Below are positions 32,851 through 44,943 of a stretch of 64,000 bases of DNA, piece by piece. The stretch covers positions 51,306,653 through 51,370,652 of the forward strand of contig NC_056752.1 of assembly GCF_018687715.1 (NCBI RefSeq), in the 5' to 3' direction. The position numbers and the translations under genes are program-made. The stretch is from Carya illinoinensis. Lineage: Eukaryota; Streptophyta; Magnoliopsida; Fagales; Juglandaceae. Numbering within the stretch: the first letter of the stretch is position 1; each line of letters begins with the position of its first letter. Below the pieces are notes generated by a model. That model was given only the letters and a program-made list of their open reading frames with translations, did not search any database and was not told the origin of the DNA.

Positions 32851-33539
32851 AATTCAAGTTTCAAAGCAAGTTCATGCTAAGTCAAGTTTCAGATCAAGTT
32901 CATGTCAAGTCAAGTTCAGTTCATGTTTCAATTTAAGTTATGTCAATTATGCTATGTTGTACGCCAAGTTATGCTTTAATTACTTATGAATTTGATTATG
33001 CATTTATGCTTTTACTGTTATCCATGTATTATTAGCTTGTGTGGAAGTTTTTTTGTTAACTTACTGAGATTTGTAATCAAATCTCACTTTGGTAGTCCCA
33101 ACTACCATTCCCCCCAAATGGTAGATCTTGTTACAGGACCTGAAGGAGAATCAGGAGCTGATCAACTAGACACAGTTGACTAAGCGACGGTGCGACATAA
33201 ATGTTAATATAGTAATTAACGTAAATTACTACTTGTACGATTGAGTTGCATCTCTAAGTACTTTTTGGATCATAACCATTTTGGACTAGTGTTGTGATCT
33301 TAGTTGTTCAATGGATTTTTAGGTATGAAATATGTTTTAAGCATTTGGGATATTTTCAATTTGGTGCATAGTATTGCTAAAGAAAAAATTTATCCGCTGC
33401 GAATATTGCATATTGTTAGATGCATGTTAGGAATATTGCATCTTATATGTCATGAACGGGGGCAGGTAACCTTGTGTTGCATGTCTCGACGCTTCAAATG
33501 TCCGTCCGATCCCAAACAGAATTTGGGGGCGTCACAAAT

Positions 33540-34620
33540 AACATCCCTATAATCAGTTATCGGCATCATATATTTGGCAATCCTTGCCACAGATTGAATT
33601 TTTCATTGGCAACTAATCCTATCCATGCTCAGTCCACACATACAGAATCTTCATGGGTACTGCTTGAAAAAATTATTTCTTAAACCACTCATATAAATAC
33701 ATTTTAAACAATCTTTAAACCCTTGATGCAAGACGCTATAATTCCCAACATAACAGGTAAGATGGAAAACAGGTCTTGACGGCTAATTATCCTAAATAAA
33801 ACAAAAAAGGAAAAATATTAACATCAATGAATTTACAAAAACAAATACTTAATAGATCAAGGTAGAGTTGTCATGTTCACCCTTATACTTTGGTCATGGT
33901 CCCAATGTCATGTTCCTCGATCAATACCCTCTGAGATAAATCTGAAATGTACAACCATCTAAGAAGTGAAGAAAAAGTCCAGAACTTGGCCGAATACCTA
34001 GAAATTAGGATTAATATCCCGGAAGCCCACAACAGCCAAAGCCCTAGATCAACCTTAAGAAATAAGTTTTTTTTTTTTTCCCCGAATACCCACGAATATA
34101 GGCCTGTTGCATGAACTCTAACCCTAAGTACAAAAGCTTTACTTGCGTAGAGTAATGGAGAAGACGATGGAGAAGGCGACAATAGAGAAAAAGTCCAGAA
34201 CTTGTCTGAATACCCAACTATTTTTTCTGGGTACGACCTTTGGATGGAGAAGACGACGATTTCTAGGAATGGAGAAGAAGAAGATGATGGAGAAAACGAT
34301 TTCTAGGGATGGAGAAGAAAAAGAAGAAGACGAAAAGCGTTTTGGAGAAGAGAATGAGTGGGACGTGAGGATGTGGGGTTTGAAATGAAAACGACTCCGT
34401 TTCATTTTTTTGCCACGTCGGATGCGAGGACGCGAGGCGGTTGTATATAGCATTTTTCATAGTTTATGGCCCAATGTCATTGGCAGTTTGGCACTATTGG
34501 AGTGAGAGGGGCTGATGAGGGCTCCACCCTCGCCTCCCGGGGGCAGGGTGCGGGGCTAAAACCTCTACCCCACGCATGCCAACCCTTCATGGGTAGGTAG
34601 CACCCCATAGTTGAAAAGGA
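33540..34620. other. GA-rich repetitive region between LTR and GC-rich island
   Basis: The phrase GAAAAAGTCCAGAACTTG occurs twice (near 33970 and 34187), and GGAGAAGA-type units recur at 34150-34345. Frames on either strand are low-complexity and unconvincing. A GC-rich island is at about 34520-34615. Confidence 0.45.
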
Positions 34621-35027
34621 AATTGAATAAAAAAAATTATATTTTCGTTTATTTAGAAGAAAATCAAGAAATGAGAGTACATGACATTTATTCTCATAAT
34701 TATTTTTACTTTAAAGGAAAAAAATAAATCTCAAAGGGCATCGAGACAAAAAATTAAAAATTAAATCAAATCAAATCAAAGTGCAAAAGATGCCAAAGAC
34801 ACCCAAAATCACAAGTTCACATTTGCAACTTTTTTGTTCCTACTTTCGGGTAGAAATTTTAGCATCAATTAAAAAAAAAGCATATATTATTTTTCGGGGA
34901 AAAGGTGACCAAGCAACACATATTACTATTATTACAGATCTGTCCGTTTTCTATTCGTTAGTAGGACCCCTACCATTTGAATTTCAAATTTTAAACTTCT
35001 TTTAACTTGTTCTGTTCCTAAGCACAG

Positions 35028-35222
35028 GTTGTTTGGACTTTGGATACAAGAAACCTCTCCACTCATATAATATTATCTAATTATTATAATTTTTTTAAAT
35101 TTTAATATAAAATATATTAAACAATTTAAAAATAAAATTTTTAAACTAAAAATAATATTTTAATAATATATTTTTTTCAACTTTTATCTTATCTCGCTTC
35201 ACTATCTAAACTTCTCCTAAAA
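35028..35222. mobile_element. MITE, TTTGG-end family, short form
   Basis: It begins GTTTGGACTTTGGATA and ends with a complementary ACTATCTAAAC-type end. The AT-rich interior with ATATAAAATATATTAAA and AATATTTTAATAATAT is shared with the copies at 38789, 51424, 62035 and 63277. Confidence 0.55.
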
Positions 35223-36529
35223 CTTCCATTGGGATATCAAAAGAGTAATTAATATAAAATAATTTTAGAAGTATATTTTGAGCTCTTTTGTCTTTGATAA
35301 ATTAACATTGCATTGAAATATTTCAAAAATATCAATAAGGTTGTCTTCGCATTTTATCATAAAATGTCATTTTAATACTTATATAAATACTGATTTTTAA
35401 GAATACATCATTGCGTGAGAAGATATGTCGTGCATTCGTATTTAAGGATTACCTCAGTTTTTTATTTATTGCGATATCATTAGTAAATCGATCCGCGAGG
35501 AACCCAAAATCATCCATCCTCGTATTTTATTGTTATGATTTTGAAGAGAGGAATTATCTTCACACAAGCTAAAAAAATATAAGGAAAACTATGTTATTTA
35601 ATGTGGTAGATACGTAGGTGCGCACACACATATATATTAATGATGAGCTTTGCTATACATAAATCCACACACCACACACCATACTTTTTTCTATTTTTTA
35701 AATGTTTTTTGAGTTTATTTTTCTTAAACTAATTAAATTATTCTACTAATTATTCATATATCAAACATTTGGTAAAAAAAAAAAAAAAAAAGTTTAAATT
35801 TTGTTATTAATGATGGGTTAAGCTCCACCCCTAAGAGTCATTTTAGAAAACCAGCCTACCATTCATTGTAGCATGTCACAGAAAAAACAATAAAATAATA
35901 ATAATAATAATACTTACATTCCCTTGTCCATTTGTTTCTTTTTTTGAAATTCTGTCACCTGTTATAACTTTTAGCATGCAGAAAGATTATGTTGACATGC
36001 AGAAAGGGAAAATCCTGAGAAGTTCTTTTTTCTAGAATCGCTTTCAACATCTGTTATTGTATCTAGTCAATTCTTCATCATAATAAAGTGAACTAACATT
36101 GATAATGCAATCACAATTGAGAAGAAAAAGAAGATGTGGTAGGATTTTGGCTTCAAAGTGTGAGTGTTGTGATCTACCTAATGGCAAGTCCATTGACAAA
36201 CCAGATGTGGGGTATTTTGCTGGTATGCTGGGCATTAGATGCATGAAAGCTCAACTCTGGATGCAGAGGATGAATCTTAGGCTTCACAAAGCTAAGGGGA
36301 GCTCACAGTTCGCTCTTGTGCTGGTCTCTTACCATCTCTCATTTCTTGGTGTATTTGGTTGAGAAGATGTGCAGCAATAACGGAGAATTAATTTTGGAGT
36401 ATGGCTAGTTTAAAATGGAGGATTAAGTCCTTCTGGGAGAGGAGTCTACTCAACTCACAGTGGTTAAGAACCACTGTGTGGATCCTGTTTTGTTGCAGCC
36501 ATCGGGTGTCCTTATTTCTCTGTACGCAG

Positions 36530-37000
36530 CCAAATATTCTTGTTTTAAGATGTGGATAAATCTAGTTATGTGAAGTTCAATATAGATGGTATTTCTTTGG
36601 GTAATTTAAGACCTGTGTGGACAGCGTGGTGACGGTCTAGTAGTCATACTACGGTTGGGGGTCTAACACAAAGGCCTGGCTTAAGTCTGCGTTCGATTTG
36701 TGGAAGTGGAGTCACATTTTTGGGTTGTAACTGATTGGCAATGATTCTGGCATTGAAAAGGAACTAGACTTGATGATTCAAGGGAGACGAGTATAATAGT
36801 CAACTGTGCAAAACAAGCGAAGATTACTGAAGGAGCTGCAGCCTGCTCCAACCAGGCAAATTGTTAAGTTGTGGTGGTGTGTTTGTGACTGCTGCAGAGG
36901 CGGTCCTCCTGATGTAGTTGGCTTGTTTGCGGATTGGACCATGTTGTCAAGTCTTTTGGTTTCGTGTATGTGGCTTCTGCGATTGATTGGGCTGTTAGGC
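36530..37000 (+). pseudogene. Degenerate LINE RNase H-like fragment
   Basis: A plus-strand stretch reads YVKFNIDGISLGN near 36565, resembling the first beta-strand of the RNase H domain in plant LINE polyproteins (KxNxDGxxxGNPG). It then meets stops. Further protein-like pieces follow in shifted frames. No reverse transcriptase motif is visible, so this is a weak, heavily decayed relic. Confidence 0.3.
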
Positions 37001-37655
37001 ACTGCGTACTGATCCGTGTTGGCAGAGACCCTCGGATGGGTTAAGTGATGCCAACACAAAGGCAGTAGTGAATACTTTGAACCTGAACATACGTAAGAAG
37101 GAATCTGTAGTTTGAACGTGAGCATATCTAAGAATGAATCTTTCTTATCCATTATGCAGCATGTACGTTTGCTTTTATATTACTGTTTTACCTAAACGAT
37201 GAATCTTATACTGCCGCTTGCATGAGAATTCAGAGACTTGTGATAAGAAAAACTGGTCAATCAAATTGCCCAAATCATACTGGTGATATTTCTACATGGA
37301 TATTATGCAGAACTGCAAAATCACTTTTGAAGCTTTTGGTCTACAAGGTTAGAAAAGTAAAATAGCTATATAGAAACCAGGTGGCCATTTTTCGGAGGCC
37401 CATAAGTTGCCAATCAATTGAAATGCTGCAGAGGAAACAGAGACCTAGTAAGCACAACAGAGCCATAATCTTCACTCTTCAGTGCCAGCATTTTTTTTTA
37501 CTCGAATGTAACATCTTTGAAAAATGCGTCAAGCAGTGCTGCAACAATAATGACATTATACGAACTTCTGCAATTGTTCCTGTAGCTTTTGTGGATAAAC
37601 ATAAGAGGGTGATCAACATTTGAGTTAACCATCTTTACCAGAAAGAGAAGCATTT

Positions 37656-39473
37656 CTAAATTGCATTCTCTGTTTGGATGCTTCCACTGTTAAATAGGCA
37701 CCTCAGAGATATCTCATAAGCAGAAAACACAGCCCCATTCACCATAAATGCCCTAGCAACCGCAGTTCCTAATCCTCGCCAGAGCACCCTGTGACCCTCT
37801 TCTTTGACACTCTTGCGGAAGCAATCGACAATGCCAGTATATTTTGGTAAAGAAGATTGCGATTGAGCTTGAAGTCTGGTCTTTACAACATCCAGGGGGT
37901 AGCAGCAAACCCAGCTGGCAACTCCTGCTAGCCCTCCCGCTACCATCATTGTTTGTAGGCTTTCTTGGCTGCTCTTTCTGCAGCCTGGGTGAAGCTGCTC
38001 TCTCATATACTCGTATGTCCAGAAGTATAGACAATGAGCTGGTGCATCCCTCATTACAGTTATAGTTAGACCTCGGTACATTCCCCTTAAACCTTCTGTT
38101 TTGAATATGCTTTTGATAACGCTCATAGGACCTTCATGAGAATCTGCCTGATGGAGTTTTGCATACACATTATTCTGCAGTTGAAGTCTGATTTTCACTA
38201 GTTCTACAGGAGTGAGCAGTAGGCTCTGAAGAGCGCCAGTAAAAAATCCTCCTAGAGCAACACCTTTGTAGGAAGGAGGATCTTTAGCGGAAAGAGATGA
38301 GTCAAATGCTCTAGAGAGGACAGCATAGATTTGAAAAACCATTGCATTCTGCAATGTAGAAAAGAATAATAGTCAGCATGGCTCCGGTTGTGGAAAGAAC
38401 TGTAATATCAACCAAAAACCATCACCAGGAACGTGACATCACATTGCAGATATATATGCTTGGAAAGTATACATATATGAAGCTCACTTATGGTCGTTTA
38501 AGAACAGGGAAAGGAAGCCTTTTCCATTTTACTTTTTCCTATTTGCTGGACCAAAAATGGGGGACATAAATTGTATTAAGTTTAGAAGGTTAATGTTTTT
38601 GGGTCAATGCACTTAATTTACCAATATTTATAGTGCAAGCATCTAGTATTTGCGTTGTATTCATTGAACAATACAGATGACAGCATCTTTCTACTGAAAG
38701 ACAAGCCATTTTTTGAAGCAATTCATCTGAACTAAAACTTGGATATCTGTTTATGAGCGTTGGAAATTGTGTGTAAACCATTGCAAATGGCCTCGTTTGG
38801 ATTCCGAAGGCGTCTCATCTTATCTCATCATTATTACTTTTCCAAATTACCACACAAAATATAATAAAAAATTTAACTTTTTCAAATCTCATTTCAACCT
38901 TTTCAAATCATAAAACAATAGTAATAATAATACTTTATTCAACTTTTATATTTTATCTAAAACCATCTTCTCTCATTTCTGAACTTAAACTTTCTAATGG
39001 GAGCAGAGCTCCTATCATGTAACTTTGATATTGCCATGTCCATGGACGCCCACCTGGGCCCCCAGTCTAGGCATCAGAGACCAATATGCAAAAAAGCTTT
39101 CGATAAAGGTACCAGAAGCCTCTCTTCATGGGTATAAAACTCTAGGCCAGGATTTGTATGCCATAGGGTCCCAAAAGAGGAACCACCACAGAATCAGACT
39201 CGGATACCACTACATAATCGAGCCGGGGACCAAAGTAGTCTTCCTTTGTCCTTTACTCCTTTGGTTCACGAAAGAACCAAATTTAGAGAAAAGAAAGACA
39301 CATAAAACACCTCTGGTGACGCATAAGAGATGATGAAGGTTGGTTTACCCAGGCAGCCTGATAGGGACTCGACTAGAAGGAGAGTGTTATTATTTACAGT
39401 ATATACCAAAAACCATAATCTAAAAAGACTAAATTCTGACTGCACATCAGTAATATTTTTCGTATGCTATAAT

Positions 39474-39505
<32 letters not shown>

Positions 39506-40044
39506 CACCCGCAACCAAAATTAAAAGCCAACAAGTCTTTAGAACCAGACGAGGTTGATAAGCTAAACATGGTTGGGAAAACGGGTAGCCAATCTCGGTA
39601 AGGTTCGAATACCTCACACTCACGTTAAGCGGACTACAGCCAATCCTCCATGTGATCTATTACCTTCAAGTTACCATGAAATCTAAAGCCAAGGCATGGA
39701 AGATCGTGCCAGACTTGAGATATATATAAACAAAACCGAAAAAAAAACAACAAACAAAAAAAAATCGATATGATAAATCAAACGAGCAAATCAACAAGGA
39801 AAGGAAAGACCTGAAGGGTGACAGAAGCCAACGGTGCACCCATGCCTCTGTAGAGAGCTGCAGGCCCTTCTGTGGCCATGACATTGCGAAGGATGCTAAA
39901 GGCAGAGCCGGCATTCGATTGCTGTTGCCGGATACGGAGCGTATCGAGCGGAAAACCGGAGACTATACCTGCAATGCCTCCAAAGCCTCCAGCCACAAAT
40001 TCTCTACCCCAACTGCTTGCAAGAAACTCTGGCTCCAACTCCAT
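37656..40044 (-). CDS. BAC2: Mitochondrial basic amino acid (arginine) carrier, BAC2 type
   Basis: Inner mitochondrial membrane carrier of the SLC25 family. The Arabidopsis counterpart exchanges arginine and other basic amino acids and is stress-responsive. Two minus-strand exons, 40044-39811 and 38348-37656, give 308 residues in frame. I chose the start at 40044 (MELEPEFLASSWGREFVAGG) because the family begins there; an upstream in-frame ATG at 40146 would add an unconserved extension. The three carrier repeats carry PLDTLR, PVELVK and PLDVVK signatures. The matrix-side and third-repeat segments (TITVMRDAPAHCLYFWTYEY, LAGVASWVCCYPLDVV, LWRGLGTAVARAFMVNGAVF) fit BAC2 closely. Its 1.46-kb intron contains a MITE and a 28-base A tract. 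Confidence 0.94.
38789..38997. mobile_element. MITE, TTTGG-end family, short form (in BAC2 intron)
   Basis: It begins GGCCTCGTTTGGATTCC and continues TCTCATCTTATCTCATC, with the AAAATATAATAAAAAATTT interior shared with related copies. The right end is diverged. It lies between the two BAC2 exons. Confidence 0.55.
39478..39505. repeat. 28-base A homopolymer in BAC2 intron
   Basis: An uninterrupted A tract lies within the BAC2 intron. It may be the tail of a small retroposed insert, but no target duplication was recognised. Confidence 0.85.
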
Positions 40045-43000
40045 TATATTCTTACAGACAGATACTGCGAATTTTTTTTCACTTCCGATGAAACCCCAGT
40101 TCTCCTTTTGCCTGTTTTTGTGTTTTCTACAAGCCAAGGAAATCAAATCTCGTGCTCCTTTTGCTTACACGGATGAAATTATTGATCTGAGTTTGTGTGG
40201 GTGCGCTTGTCTCTGTCTCTGTGTGTGTACCAGCAATATTATTTTGCTTACAAGGATTGCCGATACGGTAATACACTTCCGTCTATCTCCCTCTCACTCT
40301 CTCTCTCTCTACCTACCAAACCTTTATTTCATTTCTTGTAAAAATAACAAATATTTCCTCGCTCTATTCTTCTCAAAACCTGCCAAATCCAAAAATTCAA
40401 TCTGATTTTTTTCTTGTTTCCTTCTCGATATCTATCTCGCCATTTATAGCTAATAGAGAGAAAGAGAACAGAGCAAACGAACAACCCAAGTCCTAGAATT
40501 TACAGGGCTCCGAGGTTTTATTTCTATTAAGTTTTGGACAGATGACGAAACAAAAGCCACCGGTCACTATTATGGTGGAAATACCCTGGAAAAAAAACGG
40601 ACGGGCCATATTATATTTTCCAGAGTAAACGTAGCAGGCTGCCACGTTACCAATAGATGCACCACACGTCGCTCCTCTGTCTGTGGTGCTTTGAGCCTAG
40701 TTTCTTTTTCTTTTCTTTTTTCATTTTTTTCCTGAAATATGATTCATCCAATCTATTTTCAGTTGTGAAAAAACATCACGTTAGCCATTTGTTTTGAGGA
40801 AAACTCTCCGATGCGGACCGCAGACTCATGCTCCTTCGACAAGTTTTCTCATTTTTAGTCAGTTTTTTCGCATAAATTTAAGACACAATTCATAAACAAC
40901 ACATATATGACAGGAGGATTTGATACGAATCTCCTGAATCTTATCCATTTATTAATCTACCCGAAATGATGGCATGAAACCCAAACTCAGTTAACTTTTA
41001 CAGATCATATCGAGCATTGTCATTGTCACTTCTGTTAAAGCACATTGTTGTTAAAAAAATTGGGTAAGTAGAACATATGTTTTCTCAATTAGAAATCCTT
41101 TTTTGATTTTAGATTTCTCTGCTGTCATTATAATAATTGAATGATATAAGTTTTTAGTGTTCCCATTTTTACTGTTAAAAATGTCATTCTCTATCGATAC
41201 ATTTTTAGTAAGAAATTGTATCAATATGATCAAACAGATCTAATTAATAAGATTTAGAGATTCTGTATGTCAGTATGTGGCAGCAAAAAAAAGTTATGGC
41301 AAATGGCGAATCCAATATAGAGAGTTAAGAATAATAGAGTTGTTATCATGGAAGGGTGAGCTGTCATTAAGACAAGCTCATGTGCTATTGTGTTGATAAG
41401 GTGTGAGACATATGGTGAGGTTCATTATTGAAAGTTTTGGAGTAGATGCAGACAAATTTCAACAGTGGTATTGATCTGCCACTTTGTGGCTTTGAGTGAC
41501 TGATAAAGAACAAAATACACCAACTTTCCCTATAATAATCAATAGACTTCTCTGTGCTTCTTCCTAAAATTTGGGGTTGTCTTTGCAGGAATACTCTTTC
41601 TGCAGACTAGCAAAAATGGTGAAATGGGGGTGCCTTACGAGCTTTTTTGGGTTATGAGAGAGCTCATGGCAAAGATAGCTCTCTGTAGAGATTCGAGACA
41701 AGCAGTTGGGACAAAAGTGGTGGGCACAGATCTATGTCTTGATGCGCATGCTGGTTGAGTGGGGTTTGTTGGTGATTTAAAAAAAGACACCAAGAAAAGG
41801 TTGCGTTGGAAACGTTTGTTCTCGTACAGGAATGACATCACCTGAGAAGAGTTTGTGTTCATTCAGCAATCTAAGGTAGCCCCCACGTTAGCAACACCAC
41901 GTGAACAAAAAGCTTTAGGTGTAAACTCCAATAATTGACTCGCCAAATCAAACCATTGGTTATTGCTTCCTACCCCTTTCAGATTTTAATATTTTATAAA
42001 GAAATGTGAAACTAGTGTTTGACAACACGGCACAACGTGACTTCCTTGCTGGCTCTGTAAAATTGCTTTTCTAAGGAGAAGGCCAATTACTAAATGAGTT
42101 TTGTTACTTATAATTTAAATAGGAGTTTGAAGGATAATGATTTTGTTGAGTATTTTATTTTCTCCTTTATTGGGTGTTAGGTTAAGCAAAGTCAGTGTCA
42201 CATCCTCTATCTCATTAGGATTCCATTATGTTTTACAATGCATTAAGTCGGGACTCGAGACTGATCGAGAATAGGGTTATGGAATTGATATGGGATCTTT
42301 TATATCCAAACCTCCCCTCCCGTGTATCCAAAAGCTGATTCACTCTTCTTTTCCACTTTTAAATATTAAAAAGTATTTAAATAGTGGCCATGACAACCAT
42401 TAGAAAGTGATAACTGATAAGAGCAACTCCTCGTCATTTTCTTGCTAGTTGCTAGGAAGGAAAAAGAACCAATCTTTACTCAATTCAGATATATTATTTA
42501 TCATCTATATACATTATATGTCACATTTATTTATTTATTTTATTCTTTTTAAATTAATTAAATTATTCTATTCATCCTTTATATAGCACATATTTAATCA
42601 GAGAAAAAAATAAAAAAATATATATATAAAGACGATGAATATAATTTTTCTATTTAAAAACTTATTTAAACAGTTATAAGTATTAAAGCTCAAATTATTA
42701 TAATTTCAACCTCTCAAATCTGGAAAAAAAATCTTGGTACGAAAATTTGCCAGTTGTGAGAAAATACAGATGAAGATCTGTGCAGCACCCGGGCCTACAG
42801 GTAGGTGGCCGACTTAAGAGAAGCAAAGGGGAAAAGACGATAATGGGCCAGTCTATCAGCATTTCTATTCGTGCTTATCATTACAGATTCCACGGACCCA
42901 AATTCCAAGATTAATTAGCGATTACCCATAAAGGCATGGGCCACTGGTCTGAACTGGAATCTAATGTCTGTTATGGCGTTGCAAAGTCTTGACGTCTGTT

Positions 43001-44080
43001 ACTTGGCACCGGGACTGTGCTTACTCTTTCTTCATCGTCATCTTCTTCTTACTCTTGAAGTCTTGGACTGTCATCATATTTCTCTCTCAGAGACTACCTC
43101 TTCGCAAGCGCCGATTCTAGTCTCGTTCCGAGTTGTCCTGGGTATTTCTTTCTTCTATAAGAGCACAAAAGTGTTTTGATTTGAGTGTGGTATTCTTTGG
43201 CAGAATGTGATGGCATGATTGCAGTAGATCAGATCCAATTGAAGGGATGATTTCCTGTTTGAGTACGATTTTCTTAAGAAAATGGATGCCTATAAACACT
43301 ATTCACATGATTAAGAAGTCAATTATGCTCAGCTTCTTTCTATACTGTCGGCAATCAAAGTGAGTCACGTTTAAAACAACGTAGATTCCTTGCACTTCAT
43401 AATGACAAGAGAGGAGAGAGGAGAGAGAAAGGGGGGAGAGGGGGTTATTGATTTGTTTCAATTGGACGGTAGCTATTCGAGTAATATTAGATACGTGTTC
43501 AATTACACATTTTTTTAAAAAAAAAAAAAAAAAAAAACCTATTATTAAAAATTAGTTCTTTTTAATATAAATCTCATATTTACTTTTTTTTTTTTTTCTA
43601 AATTAAGCACTCTTGTATACTTCATAATTATAAATATAATTTCTCTTCTTATAAACAGTTACTCTTTACTCATGACCATGTTGGTTTATGCGTGCATTTG
43701 AAATACAAGGTGTTGGTAGTTTTTTTAATAGATTATATTTGAGTAAAAAATTATATAGTTTTGACGTTGAACTCTTCAAAATCTGTTGAGGAACGTTTCC
43801 ACAAAATCTTTTCTATTCCCTTTAAGATTTATTTGGTTGTTTTCGGCATTCATTATTTCCTAGTCAACAACTGATTAATCTAATAAAATCTTGTTTTATT
43901 TGCTTTTAACGGCTATGTGAAACTGTCTGTCTTTTCTCTCTCTTATTCCTTTTCGGTTTTTATAAAAACTAGAATCAGACTTCTTGAAATCCGTTGGTTG
44001 TTGGGTTGCTTTCTATATTTTAGGAGGCAAATGTGAGATATGGTTTTAGAAGACCAAGTCACCGACGTTCAGTTTTCTGG
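40045..44080. other. Intergenic region upstream of BAC2
   Basis: It contains the BAC2 leader and promoter side (CT-rich at about 40280-40310), AT-rich spacer, a MITE-like stretch at about 42490-42640, a GA-rich tract at 43405-43442 and A/T homopolymers near 43510-43600. Short frames here show no family resemblance, and I support no gene. Confidence 0.5.
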
Positions 44081-44087
44081 TTTTTAA

Positions 44088-44650
44088 AACTCTATAAATA
44101 GGTGGCTGGAGTTGTACGTAGCAAGATGTAGAAGAAATTCATTCGAGTAGAAGTGTAGTGAAAACAAGATAGTGTTTTGAAATATTGAGAATTTCCAGAC
44201 AAAAGAGAGGTTTTATTTTTTGAAGAAGTTTGAGCTCGATAACTCGGAAAGAGCTTATTTAAATTATACGACGATTAAAGCTGTTGTATCTTAAAAGAGA
44301 CAAGTCAATAGAGAGTCTGCTGCACCGATTTAATCGAAACTATACACATCGCAAATAGCTTAAATCTCTTTAAAGAGAACGATATTTCTGTATCTCAATC
44401 CAATCTGATTTTGTTTGTATTTTTCATTTCATTATAATTTTTTATTTTATTACAGTGTATTTCGCTAAAACATGGCAGGAATGAGAATGGGAATGTCGGA
44501 TTTATACCTGAACTTTAACTCCACCAAAACACCTCTACCATCGTCATTGCTGGCAGATCCTCATGAAGGAAGGCTTCGTTAAAGGAGTTTGGTGACAATT
44601 GCCAGCTACCTCTTATGAGTTGTGACAATTGCAGTTTGGAAGAAGATATC
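44088..44650 (+). other. Possible orphan transcription unit with a 36-residue frame
   Basis: A good TATA box, CTCTATAAATAG, lies at 44090-44101. About 370 bp downstream an ATG at 44472 opens a 36-residue frame, beginning MAGMRMGMSDLYLNFN and ending in TAA at 44580-44582. Protein-like words continue beyond it in other frames. I recognise no family. It could be a relic of a larger gene. Confidence 0.2.
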
Positions 44651-44943
44651 GACCCAGTGGGAAGGGTTCGCCAACTCAATTCATTTTAACAATAGTTAAC
44701 CATCGGAATCAGCAGACTCGTGAAATGTGTTTTACCATTTGGATCACAGACAATGACATTTTAGAAACATGCAAATAGCACAAACATGCAGCCTGGAAAT
44801 ATATAATCTTACATAAAAAGGACTCCATAAGCTTAGCAACACACTTGGAAAGAAGCAAGATCATCGCATCATAACATCATCATAATAATGTTTTGTCACA
44901 AGCAGAAGCATTGATACAATCCATAATTTGGGTCTCAAAACCC

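Larger units (their letters stand above)
30269..33536. mobile_element. Candidate solo LTR, 3.27 kb
   Basis: The block begins TGTAACAGCCC and ends GGGGGCGTCACA, so it has the TG...CA ends of an LTR and short complementary termini (TGTAAC / GTCACA). Flanks GATAA (30264-30268) and AATAA (33537-33541) match at four of five bases, consistent with an aged 5-bp target duplication. No gag, pol or second LTR copy was found in the window, hence a solo LTR. It contains two tandem-repeat blocks. Such TGTAAC-type long LTRs are common in plant Ty3-type elements. The family is not determined. Confidence 0.55.

Noticed and set aside
32337..32852. 171-residue frame in the LTR with repeated TTTVEYVF
   Set aside because: It is the translation of the noncoding tandem repeat. 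Units of 45-63 bp with inserts do not preserve a protein pattern.
34139..34460. Serine/phenylalanine-rich minus-strand frame
   Set aside because: Low-complexity product of GGAGAAGA repeats on the other strand.
36099..36362. 87-residue frame near 36.1 kb as a gene
   Set aside because: No family resemblance, no credible splice partners and located in decayed repeat DNA.
39540..39640. tRNA gene suggested by GGTTCGAATACC
   Set aside because: Only a B-box-like word is present. There is no matching A box, acceptor stem or cloverleaf. At most it is a decayed SINE-like fragment.
40045..40146. Upstream ATG of BAC2 at 40146
   Set aside because: The extra 34 residues are basic and unlike the family, which begins at the MELEPEF position.
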